25,818 nt of DNA from Clostridiales bacterium. Its GTDB lineage: Bacteria; Bacillota; Clostridia; Christensenellales; Aristaeellaceae. The stretch is taken from assembly GCA_004556155.1 (NCBI GenBank), contig SFIM01000032.1, positions 1 to 25,818 on the forward strand, in the 5' to 3' direction. Each line of letters opens with the position of its first letter. The first letter of the stretch is position 1. The notes under the pieces were generated by a model. That model did not search any database. It saw only the letters and a list, made by a program, of their open reading frames with translations, and was not told the DNA's origin. Position numbers and translations under genes: made by a program. Of this stretch, positions 14,308 through 21,389 are shown piece after piece.

Positions 14308-15720
14308 TTAAAGGGTTTTCTGCAGCGCCTGATCGATGGCCTGCGCGGCCTTCTTGCCCGCGCCCATGGCCAATATCACCGTCGCCGCGCCCGTCACCGC
14401 ATCGCCGCCCGCGTATACGCCGGGCCGCGAGGTTTCGCCGGTATCCTCATCGGCAATGATGCCGCCCCAGCGGTTGACCGCCAGACCTTCCGTGGTGTTC
14501 TTGATCAGGGGATTGGGCGAGGTGCCCAGCGCCATGATCACGCAGTCGGTTTCCCAGATGAATTCGCTGCCCGGCGCTTCCACAGGACGGCGGCGGCCGC
14601 GCTCGTCGGGCTCGCCCAGCTCCATGCGGATCACCTCCATCGCCCGGACGCTGCCGTTTTTCGGATCGCGCGGGTCGTCCGGATTCTCATAGCTCAGGAT
14701 GCGCACAGGATTGCACAGCAGATGCAGCGTTACGCCCTCCTCCACCGCGTGATCCAATTCCTCCCGGCGGGCGGGCAGCTCCTCCAGCGAGCGGCGATAA
14801 AACAAATCCACCTTACTGCCCAGCCGCAGCGCCGTGCGCGCCGCGTCCATGGCCACGTTGCCGCCGCCGATGACCGCCACGCGCCCGCCGCGCAGGATGG
14901 GCGTGGCCGCATCAGGACGATATGCCTTCATCAGGTTGGCGCGGGTCAGGAACTCGTTAGCGCAATACACGCCGCGCAGACCCTCGCCTTCAATGCCCAT
15001 AAAGCGCGGCAGCCCCGCGCCCGAGCCGATAAACACGGCCTCAAAGCCGTCGTCAAACAGCTCGTCCACCGTCAGTGTCTTGCCGATGACCACGTTGGTT
15101 TCGATCTTCACGCCCAGCGCGCGCAGGTTTTCCACCTCGCGCGCCACGATAGCCTTGGGCAGGCGAAACTCCGGAATGCCGTAGCTGAGCACCCCACCCG
15201 GCGCGTGCAGCGCTTCAAACACCGTCACCTGATACCCGCGCCGCGCCAATTCGCCCGCGCAGGTAAGCCCCGAGGGGCCGGAGCCCACCACCGCCACGCG
15301 ATGGCCGTTGGCCGCGGGGCGCTCCGGCTGCTCAGGATGATGCGCCAGATGCCAGTCCGCCGCAAAGCGCTCCAGTCTGCCGATGGCGACCGGCTCAAGC
15401 TTCACGCCCAGGGTGCACTTGCTTTCGCACTGTGATTCCTGCGGGCACACGCGGCCGCACACGGCGGGCAGGGCGGAATCCTGCGCGATCACCTGATACG
15501 CACCCTCATAATCGCCCGCCTTGATATGGGCAATGAAATCAGGAATCTGAATATTGACCGGGCAGCCCTGCACGCAGGGGCGGTTTTTGCAGTTCAGGCA
15601 GCGCGCGGCCTCCTGCTTGGCCAGCGCCACGGGATAGCCCAGCGCCACCTCGTCAAAGTTGTGAACGCGCGCCCCAGCCTCCTGCGTGGGCATGGGATAC
15701 TTTTTTGCTTCAATCGCCAT
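14308..15720 (-). CDS. nfnB: NfnB: NADH-dependent ferredoxin:NADP+ oxidoreductase, large subunit (GltD-like)
   Basis: NfnB is the large subunit of the electron-bifurcating transhydrogenase NfnAB, which links NADPH, NADH and ferredoxin pools in anaerobes. The 470-residue protein has N-terminal Cys clusters for two [4Fe-4S] centres (Cys41, 44, 49, 53 and Cys88, 92, 98, 102), an FAD Rossmann motif VAVVGSGPSG (142-151) and an NADP(H) motif VAVIGGGNVA (281-290). The GltD/NADPH-glutamate synthase small subunit is the homologous alternative; NfnA next door and the absence of a GltB gene favour NfnB. The ATG at 15720 follows GGGAGG and starts two bases after the nfnA stop. It is second in the redox operon. 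Confidence 0.92.
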   Translation of the reverse strand: MAIEAKKYPMPTQEAGARVHNFDEVALGYPVALAKQEAARCLNCKNRPCVQGCPVNIQIPDFIAHIKAGDYEGAYQVIAQDSALPAVCGRVCPQESQCESKCTLGVKLEPVAIGRLERFAADWHLAHHPEQPERPAANGHRVAVVGSGPSGLTCAGELARRGYQVTVFEALHAPGGVLSYGIPEFRLPKAIVAREVENLRALGVKIETNVVIGKTLTVDELFDDGFEAVFIGSGAGLPRFMGIEGEGLRGVYCANEFLTRANLMKAYRPDAATPILRGGRVAVIGGGNVAMDAARTALRLGSKVDLFYRRSLEELPARREELDHAVEEGVTLHLLCNPVRILSYENPDDPRDPKNGSVRAMEVIRMELGEPDERGRRRPVEAPGSEFIWETDCVIMALGTSPNPLIKNTTEGLAVNRWGGIIADEDTGETSRPGVYAGGDAVTGAATVILAMGAGKKAAQAIDQALQKTL

Positions 15721-15722
15721 TT

Positions 15723-16580
15723 TTACGCCTCCCCTGCCTGGGCCAGCAGGCTGCATACATGTTCGCGCGCCGCGTGCTCAAAGGGCGCGTACATGCGGCT
15801 GCGCGCCATGGCTTCGTCAAAATCCACCTCATAGCCGTCAAAGTCCGGCCCGTCCACGCAGGCAAAGCGCGCAACGCGCTGCCCATCCTGCACCAGCGTC
15901 AGGCGGCAGCCGCCGCACATGCCTGTACCGTCGATCATGATGGGGTTCATGGACACCGTCACCGGCACACCGTAGGGGCGCGCGGTTTCTACAACATACT
16001 TCATCATCACCAGCGGGCCGATGGCAAAAATGCGGTCAAACGTTTCGCCAGCCGCCAGCATTTCGCCCAGCGGCACAGTCACATTGCCGCGTCTGCCCAG
16101 GCTCCCGTCGTCGGTGGTCAATATCAGCTTGTCCGAGCAGGCAGCGAAGTCCTTTTGCAATATTGCCTGCTCCGCGCCACGAAAGCCGATGATGCTTGTA
16201 ACGTTCGCGCCCTGGGCATGCAGCGCCTGCGCGATAGGCAGGGCGATGGCACAGCCCACGCCGCCGCCAACCACGCATACGCGCTGGAGGCCCACAAGCT
16301 CCGTTGCCGTGCCCAGCGGGCCGACAAAATCTGGAATGCTCTCCCCCGCCGCCTTTTGCCCCAGCAGCAGGGTAGTTGCGCCGACCATCTGAAAGATAAT
16401 GCGCACCGTGCCTGCCTGTTCATCACAGCCCGCAATGGTCAGCGGAATGCGCTCGCCCTGCCCGTCCACCCGCAGGATGACAAACTGCCCTGGCCGGGCC
16501 TTGCGCGCCACCAGCGGCGCTTGGATATCCATTTGAATCACGCTGGCATTCAGCGCGGTTTTTTGCACAATGCGATACAT
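15723..16580 (-). CDS. nfnA: NfnA: NADH-dependent ferredoxin:NADP+ oxidoreductase, small subunit
   Basis: NfnA is the 2Fe-2S/FAD subunit of NfnAB. The 285 residues form a ferredoxin-reductase-type FAD domain (PGQFVILRV, RIPLTIAG), a nucleotide-binding part (VCVVGGGVGCAIALPIA, 101-116) and a C-terminal [2Fe-2S] segment. That segment shows the unusual Asp-plus-three-Cys set: Asp217, Cys222 and Cys225 in IDGTGMCGGC, and Cys241 in FACVDGPDFDGYEVDF. Sulfide dehydrogenase and DHOD subunit B are homologous alternatives, but pairing with NfnB supports the call. AAGGAG lies seven bases before the ATG. It is the first gene of the operon and follows the promoter at 16633-16661. Confidence 0.92.
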   Translation of the reverse strand: MYRIVQKTALNASVIQMDIQAPLVARKARPGQFVILRVDGQGERIPLTIAGCDEQAGTVRIIFQMVGATTLLLGQKAAGESIPDFVGPLGTATELVGLQRVCVVGGGVGCAIALPIAQALHAQGANVTSIIGFRGAEQAILQKDFAACSDKLILTTDDGSLGRRGNVTVPLGEMLAAGETFDRIFAIGPLVMMKYVVETARPYGVPVTVSMNPIMIDGTGMCGGCRLTLVQDGQRVARFACVDGPDFDGYEVDFDEAMARSRMYAPFEHAAREHVCSLLAQAGEA

Positions 16581-16632
16581 AGGCTGGCTCCTTTATGGTT
16601 TTTCCGCAGAAGCGGCAGAAATTTCCTATTCT

Positions 16633-16661
16633 ATTGTAAATCCCCTGCGGCAGGCTTTCAA
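16633..16661 (-). promoter_or_regulatory. Predicted sigma-A promoter of the nfnAB redox operon
   Basis: On the minus strand TTGAAA (16661-16656), a 17-base spacer and TACAAT (16638-16633) lie about 50 bases upstream of nfnA. Both boxes match the consensus at five of six positions. Confidence 0.7.
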
Positions 16662-16704
16662 GAACAAAAGAGAAAAAAAGCAGGACAAAGACGAGACTGA
16701 ACGC

Positions 16705-16736
16705 AAAGGACGCCCGGCAATCGTCGGACGTCCTTT
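16705..16736 (-). terminator. Hairpin terminator candidate after the PrsA-like gene
   Basis: AAAGGACG (16705-16712) pairs with CGTCCTTT (16729-16736), and the stem continues inward (TCCG with CGGG on the minus strand). The exit on the minus strand is TTTGCGTTC, so the T-run is weak. It sits 18 bases past the foldase stop and separates it from the nfnA promoter. Confidence 0.55.
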
Positions 16737-16754
16737 GTATAAAAGCGTCAATCG

Positions 16755-18302
16755 TTAGTTTGCAGCGGGAGCCTGGGTCGCGTCGGCCTCAGCAGCAGGC
16801 GCGTCGGTGGCGGCGGCGTCATCCTGAGCGGAGTCGGATTCGGGCTGGGCCGTCGCCTGCGCGGCAGCTTCTTCCTCGGCAGCCTCAGCGTCGGCCTGAG
16901 CCTGCGCGGCGTCCAGCGCATCCTGATAGGTGACAATGTTCATATCGGCCTTCCAGGTTTCCAGGCCAGCATTATAAGCCTCATTCACCTTGTTGCTGAC
17001 CAGATAATCAGAAATCTCCTGATGAATTTCGTCCGTCATCACCAGCCCGCCTTCCATATCGGCCAGATAGTAGAGCACATGCACGCCGTTCTGACCGATC
17101 ACGGGATCGCTGTAATCGCCCACCTTGGCCATGCGCTCCTGGAACGCGCCCTGAGTGAAGGCCGAATCGTAGATGATGCTTTCCTTATGCACGGGATAGC
17201 CCTTTTCCAGGTTGGTCACATCCTCCATGCCGGGATCTTTGCCATACTCCACAATCAGGTTTTTGAAGTCCTCGCCCTTTTCCAGGCGGGCGTAGATATC
17301 ATCCAGCTGGGGCTGCACATAGGCCAGCACCGCTTCGCGGGCGGCGTCCAGCGCGGTCTTGGCGGCGGCAACAGCTTCCTCGTCGGGCGTTTCAGCGCCT
17401 TCAGCCTCGTCGTAGGCATTCTCCGCATCGGTATAAGCGGTCAGCAGATCGTCGTCCACCTTCAGCAGGATGTGCAGAATAGCGCGGTAGCCCTCGGGCA
17501 CATACCAGCTTTCATAGCCGTAACGCTGGGTATAGAACTCGTACATGGGCACGTTGCCCTCGTACTGCTGGCGATACTGCTCGCCATATTCATTAAACAC
17601 GGCGTTAATTTCATCCTCGGTGGGCGTATAGCCGTTGGCAAGCTGCTCCTCCAGGCGGTTGTATTCCTCCTCAAGCATCAGGTTTTCCAGCAAGGTATCC
17701 TGGCTGTAGCCCTGGGCGGCATAGTAGGCAATGGCCTGCGCACGCAGGGTATCTCGCTGCTCCTGCGTATCCTCAGTCAGATAATATTCTACATAGTTAT
17801 TCAGCGCTTCTTCCCACTGCGCGGCGGCCTCGTTGGCAAAGGCGGTCTTTTCCTCATCGGTAAACTGATCCAGGCCAGCCTGCGCAATGTGGTGCTTGAT
17901 GATCTCCTGATTGAGCATATAGTTCAGCGCATACTGATAATCGTTTTCCTTTTCGGTATAGCCATAATTATACAGCAAACCGGCGATTTCCTGCACATCG
18001 GAAAGCAGGATCTGGTTGTCGCCCACCTGCGCCAGCACCGGGTTATCCGCCGTCAGATCTGCGGCAGCGGGCGCGTCAGTCGTTTCAGGCACGGCCGTAG
18101 CGGGCGCTACGGTAGGCACTTCGGTGGGTTCCTGGGTGGGCTCTTCCGTGGGCGCTTCGGTGGGGCTTTCGGTCACAACCGGCTCGACCGTCGGCTGGGT
18201 AACGGCAGGCTTAGCCGCCGCCCAGGGCTTCACAATCAGCAGCACGGCGGCGATCACGATCAGCACCGCGCAAATAGCAAGGATTTTGTTCTTGGATTTC
18301 AT
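16755..18302 (-). CDS. PrsA/SurA-like exported peptidyl-prolyl isomerase
   Basis: This is an extracytoplasmic foldase of the parvulin type, 515 residues long. It has an N-terminal membrane anchor (6-24), then a Pro/Thr/Glu spacer (about 35-80) and a SurA_N-like helical region (about 88-235). The parvulin domain spans about 272-413, beginning RAILHILLKV and ending SDPVIGQNGVHVLYYL. An acidic, Ala-rich helical insert (about 284-332) splits it after the first strand. The last 55 residues are Ala/Glu/Gln/Asp-rich. There is no lipobox Cys, unlike classical PrsA. Spacer and tail suggest that it reaches through the cell wall. The ATG follows GAAGGGA nine bases upstream. A TTGCAC-17-CATAAT promoter lies upstream, so it is probably monocistronic. 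Confidence 0.85.
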   Translation of the reverse strand: MKSKNKILAICAVLIVIAAVLLIVKPWAAAKPAVTQPTVEPVVTESPTEAPTEEPTQEPTEVPTVAPATAVPETTDAPAAADLTADNPVLAQVGDNQILLSDVQEIAGLLYNYGYTEKENDYQYALNYMLNQEIIKHHIAQAGLDQFTDEEKTAFANEAAAQWEEALNNYVEYYLTEDTQEQRDTLRAQAIAYYAAQGYSQDTLLENLMLEEEYNRLEEQLANGYTPTEDEINAVFNEYGEQYRQQYEGNVPMYEFYTQRYGYESWYVPEGYRAILHILLKVDDDLLTAYTDAENAYDEAEGAETPDEEAVAAAKTALDAAREAVLAYVQPQLDDIYARLEKGEDFKNLIVEYGKDPGMEDVTNLEKGYPVHKESIIYDSAFTQGAFQERMAKVGDYSDPVIGQNGVHVLYYLADMEGGLVMTDEIHQEISDYLVSNKVNEAYNAGLETWKADMNIVTYQDALDAAQAQADAEAAEEEAAAQATAQPESDSAQDDAAATDAPAAEADATQAPAAN

Positions 18303-18352
18303 GGTTCAAATTCCCTTCTTCATTTCAGCCGTCAAGGGCCTTATCGTCTGAT

Positions 18353-18381
18353 ATTATGGCACATTCGCCCGGCCGGTGCAA
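18353..18381 (-). promoter_or_regulatory. Predicted sigma-A promoter of the PrsA-like gene
   Basis: On the minus strand TTGCAC (18381-18376), a 17-base spacer and CATAAT (18358-18353) lie about 50 bases upstream of the foldase ATG and past the tadA stop. Confidence 0.65.
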
Positions 18382-18463
18382 GCGTTTTCCGGGTTTTGCA
18401 AAAATGTTACAAACCAGACACATTTTCATGCCCTGCGCGGTTTGCAAAAAGCCGCGGCATCCG

Positions 18464-18922
18464 TTATAATGAAGGAGCGTTGTCCCCACGCCGCCTTTCA
18501 AAGAAAGCGCGCAGCAGCCGGGCGCATTCATTCTCCAGCACCCCGCCTGCGCAGGGCACGCGGTGGAAGAAGGCTGGATCGTGCGGCAGATCGTACACGC
18601 TGCCGCAGCAGCCCTGCCGCGCATCGTATGCGCCGAACACGCAGCCGTCCAGCTGCGCCATCACCATCGCCCCGGCGCACATGGGGCAGGGCTCCAGCGT
18701 CACATACAGCGTGCAGCCACTCAGCCGCCGGGTATGCAGGGCGCGGCAGGCGCGCTCCATGGCCAGCATCTCAGCGTGCGCCAACGGGCTATCCTGCGCC
18801 TCGCGCTCGTTATGGGCGCTGGCGATCACCTGCCCATCGTGCACAATTACCGCGCCCACCGGCACGTCGCTGCCGCTCTGCGCGGCCTGCGCAAGAGCCA
18901 AACGCATGAATTGCTCGTGCAT
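18464..18922 (-). CDS. tadA: tRNA-specific adenosine deaminase TadA
   Basis: TadA converts A34 to inosine in tRNA-Arg(ACG). The 152-residue protein has the deaminase zinc site: HAE (His49, Glu51) in SPLAHAEMLAME and PCPMC (Cys79, Cys82) in TLEPCPMCAGAM. Length and motif order match TadA (for example PVGAVIV near residue 21), rather than cytidine or guanine deaminases. A purine-rich AGGATGGTGAGA lies just upstream of the ATG. The TAA stop is at 18466-18464. It is divergent from the nitroreductase operon. Confidence 0.93.
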   Translation of the reverse strand: MHEQFMRLALAQAAQSGSDVPVGAVIVHDGQVIASAHNEREAQDSPLAHAEMLAMERACRALHTRRLSGCTLYVTLEPCPMCAGAMVMAQLDGCVFGAYDARQGCCGSVYDLPHDPAFFHRVPCAGGVLENECARLLRAFFERRRGDNAPSL

Positions 18923-18945
18923 TTTCTCACCATCCTACTATTGCA

Positions 18946-18974
18946 TTTTAGCATGACCGCCCCCAAAGGGCAAG
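18946..18974 (-). promoter_or_regulatory. Predicted sigma-A promoter of tadA
   Basis: On the minus strand TTGCCC (18974-18969), a 17-base spacer and TAAAAT (18951-18946) lie 24 bases upstream of the tadA ATG. The -35 box abuts the nitroreductase ribosome site on the other strand. I could not find an equally good plus-strand promoter in the 64-base gap. Confidence 0.45.
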
Positions 18975-18986
18975 GAGGTTTTTATC

Positions 18987-19547
18987 ATGACCAACGCCGT
19001 ATTGGATACCATCGCTGCGCGCCGCAGTCACCGCGCCTATCAGGATACCCCCGTCACCCAGGCTCAGCTGGACGCGCTGCTGGTCGCCTGCCTGCAATCC
19101 CCCAGCGCTGTCAATAAGCAGCCCTGGCATATTTCCGTGGTGCGCGATAAGCAATTGCTTTCCGATATCAACGACGCCACCCGCGAGGGCATGATGCGCA
19201 AGGAAGCAGCGCAGCGCAGCCCGCGCTTTGAGGATAAGAAGTTTGATGTGTTCTACAACGCGCCGCTGGTGCTGTTTCTCTCAGCCGATCCTGCCTGGCG
19301 TTACAGCATGCTGGACTGCGGCATCGCGGTGCAGAATATCGCCCTGGCCGCCGAAAGCATGGGCCTGGGCAGCGTAATCCTGGGTTTGCCGCGCGAGGCT
19401 TTCAAGGGAGAACGGGCCGATGAGTTCCGGCGCCGCCTGTGCTTTCTGCCGGGCGAGGACTTTGCCATTGCCATCGCCATCGGCGTGCCTGCGGATACCA
19501 AGGCGGCGCATCCCGTGCACGACGGCCACATCAGCTACATTGACTGA
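18987..19547 (+). CDS. Nitroreductase-family FMN oxidoreductase
   Basis: The 186-residue protein belongs to the nitroreductase family, FMN enzymes that reduce nitro compounds, quinones or flavins with NAD(P)H. Visible features are the N-terminal phosphate-binding ARRSHRAYQ (11-19), SPSAVNKQPWHISVV (FMN contact and dimer region), and CGIAVQNIALAAESMGLGSVIL with the Gly-rich turn. The substrate cannot be read from sequence. CAAGGAGG precedes the ATG. It is the first gene of a probable five-gene plus-strand unit; its TGA is nine bases before the preferred start of the next gene. Confidence 0.9.
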   Translation: MTNAVLDTIAARRSHRAYQDTPVTQAQLDALLVACLQSPSAVNKQPWHISVVRDKQLLSDINDATREGMMRKEAAQRSPRFEDKKFDVFYNAPLVLFLSADPAWRYSMLDCGIAVQNIALAAESMGLGSVILGLPREAFKGERADEFRRRLCFLPGEDFAIAIAIGVPADTKAAHPVHDGHISYID

Positions 19548-19556
19548 GGCATGCCC

Positions 19557-20729
19557 ATGCGCCGAGCCTGCATTTTTCTCATGCTGCTGACCCTGCTGCC
19601 GCTGTGCGCTGGCTGCGCCGCGGCGGATGAAGGCGCAGGCACGCAGCTGATCGCACTCAACATCGGCAAGGCAGACTGCCTGCTGCTGCAAACACAGGGT
19701 AAAGCCTACCTGATCGATACCGGCTGGGAGCGCACCAGCGCCGCCATGCTTGAGCTGCTGCGCCGCAATGGCGTTACACATCTGGACGGAGTATTCCTTT
19801 CCCACTGCGACCGAGACCATTACGGCGGCTTGCAGGCGCTGGCTCAAAGCGATATCCAGGTGGACGCCTGGTACGCCGCGGCCATCTATTATGATATTCC
19901 AAGCGCCGGCCATCCCATGATCGCCGCGGCCGCGCTGCGTGGGCAGGAGGTGTCCTGGCTGCGCGCGGGCGATGAAATCCGCATTTCAGATCAGGCGGCC
20001 TTTCGCGTAATCGGCCCGCTGACCCAGGACACGCAAAATGAAAACAACAACTCGCTCATTTTGCATGTGCAGACCGCCGACGGCAGCATCATGCTGACCG
20101 GCGATATGAAGCTGGATGAGGAATACGCATTGCTGGAAGCAGGCGTTGTGCCTGCCTGCGATGTGCTGAAGATCCCATTCCATGGCGATAATAGCGCCAC
20201 CAGCGACAGCTTTTTGCAGGCGGTATCCCCGAAGGCCGCCCTCATCTGCACCGCCACCCGCGAGGAGCCCGATACCCCCGCGCGTTCCCTGCTCAAATCC
20301 CTGGGACGGCTGGATATTCCGTATGCCGTCACGCAGGATTACACACGCGGCGTATGCGTAACGCTCAGCAACGGGACGGTCGCATTCAGCGATATCGTAT
20401 GGGATACGCCCGATTATTCCGCTTCCGTGCGCCTGAAACTGAGCAACGACGATCATATCCTGACACTGCAGAACAGCAGCGCGCAGGATATTTCGCTTGA
20501 TGGCTGGACGCTGTATGTCAGCCGCAGCAAAGCCTGCTACACCCTGCCCGAGGGCACGGTGCTGCCCGCCAACGGCGTATACAAAATCGGCGCGCGCGCC
20601 ACGGAAAAGCCTGTATCGCTGCAATTGGATGTAAAGCGGCTGTGGCACAAATCGCGCTACGATCAGCTGATGCTCTACGATGCGACGGGCGCGCTGGTGG
20701 CCGTCACCGATAACGGCATGCCCGAATAG
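19557..20729 (+). CDS. Exported metallo-beta-lactamase-fold protein with lamin-tail-like domain
   Basis: The 390-residue protein starts with a signal sequence (MRRACIFLMLLTLLPLCAGC). Cys20 may be a lipid anchor, although the -3 residue is Cys rather than Leu. Residues about 30-285 are a ComEC/Rec2-like metallo-beta-lactamase domain: YLIDTG, HCDRDH (83-88, the HxDxDH form), LTGDM and PFHGDN. Residues about 290-385 look like a lamin-tail domain (LTLQNSSAQDISLDGWTLYV, VLPANGVYKIG). The pair suggests an extracellular nucleic-acid-processing or phosphoesterase role; the substrate is unproven. ATG at 19557 has TGAGG seven bases upstream; ATG at 19551 is the alternative. It is translationally close to the nitroreductase gene. 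The stop is TAG. Confidence 0.83.
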   Translation: MRRACIFLMLLTLLPLCAGCAAADEGAGTQLIALNIGKADCLLLQTQGKAYLIDTGWERTSAAMLELLRRNGVTHLDGVFLSHCDRDHYGGLQALAQSDIQVDAWYAAAIYYDIPSAGHPMIAAAALRGQEVSWLRAGDEIRISDQAAFRVIGPLTQDTQNENNNSLILHVQTADGSIMLTGDMKLDEEYALLEAGVVPACDVLKIPFHGDNSATSDSFLQAVSPKAALICTATREEPDTPARSLLKSLGRLDIPYAVTQDYTRGVCVTLSNGTVAFSDIVWDTPDYSASVRLKLSNDDHILTLQNSSAQDISLDGWTLYVSRSKACYTLPEGTVLPANGVYKIGARATEKPVSLQLDVKRLWHKSRYDQLMLYDATGALVAVTDNGMPE

Positions 20730-20778
20730 GATGCACAGGGAGGGCTTCGCCCCTCCACTCCCGCAAGGAGGTGTATCC

Positions 20779-21357
20779 ATGAACTTTTCCGATTCCTGCC
20801 GCTGCGGCCGCCCCGCGCCGCCCTGCGTGCCTGCCTGCGGCTTTCTGATGCAGCAAATCGTGGGCAGCGGGCGCACCCAGCTGCGCTGCGAGCGCTTTTC
20901 TCTGCCGTTGTGCGGCGTGCCCGATTCCCTTTGCCCGCCCCTTCGCGTGCTGGATGTATGCGCATCCGGCCCCTGTGAGGAGGTTGGCCGCTCCTTCTGC
21001 GGCTGCGGCGGTGTGGAACTGCGCGTGCGCATTCCCCTGTCGGTCACGCTGTGCGATCAGCGCGGCTGCCGGTTTGAGAGTTGCTCCAGCATCGAGGTGC
21101 CTGTCACCGTGCGTCTGGGCTGCGGTGCGGAGCGCGGCGCGCAGTACGTTGCCTGCGCCCATGTGCGCCTGGCCCGCGGGGGCGAAAGCGCACCCTGCGA
21201 TTGCGTGCAGACGGCGCTGGATGTGTGCGTGCAGGCATGGGCCGTATGCTGCCGCGCTATGGCCGCGCCGGGGCAATGCGCGCCCGAATGCCCGCCGCCC
21301 CTGCCCCTGTATCCTCAACCCTGCCGTCCCCCGCGCGACCCCTGGCGGCCACGCTAA
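20779..21357 (+). CDS. Cysteine-rich protein of unknown function
   Basis: I do not recognise the family. The 192-residue protein has 24 Cys (about one in eight residues) spread along its length, no signal peptide and no membrane helix. Cys occur as CRC, CGC, CDC and CC, and as widely spaced singles between beta-like stretches such as GVELRVRIPLSVTLC and IEVPVTVRLGC. The end is Pro-rich (CPPPLPLYPQPC). It could be a metal-binding or cross-linked spore-coat-like protein; neither is proven. AAGGAGG eight bases before the ATG is a strong site. It lies between the MBL and SdrD-like genes in the same direction. A GGAGGG/CCCTCC hairpin without a T-run sits at 20739-20756 just upstream. Confidence 0.8.
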   Translation: MNFSDSCRCGRPAPPCVPACGFLMQQIVGSGRTQLRCERFSLPLCGVPDSLCPPLRVLDVCASGPCEEVGRSFCGCGGVELRVRIPLSVTLCDQRGCRFESCSSIEVPVTVRLGCGAERGAQYVACAHVRLARGGESAPCDCVQTALDVCVQAWAVCCRAMAAPGQCAPECPPPLPLYPQPCRPPRDPWRPR

Positions 21358-21389
21358 TTCCAAAAGCTCACTTGTACGGAGGCTAATCT

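Noticed and set aside
13825..15435. 536-codon plus-strand open frame opposite nfnB
   Set aside because: NfnB motifs, Fe-S cysteines and start signal are unambiguous on the minus strand; the opposite frame is Ala/Arg/His-rich with no domain.
18912..18942. Plus-strand TTGCTC-19-TACTAT as a promoter for the nitroreductase unit
   Set aside because: The -35 matches at only three positions and the spacer is 19 bases; too weak to annotate.
17022..18956. Very long plus-strand open frame (644 codons) opposite the PrsA-like and tadA genes
   Set aside because: It is antisense to two clearly recognisable genes. His/Arg/Gly/Ile-rich composition and length are what a GC-rich complementary strand gives by chance.
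20739..20756. GGAGGG/CCCTCC hairpin as a terminator between the MBL and Cys-rich genes
   Set aside because: It has no T-run and is followed within about 15 bases by a strong ribosome site; it looks like a short GC-rich intergenic palindrome.
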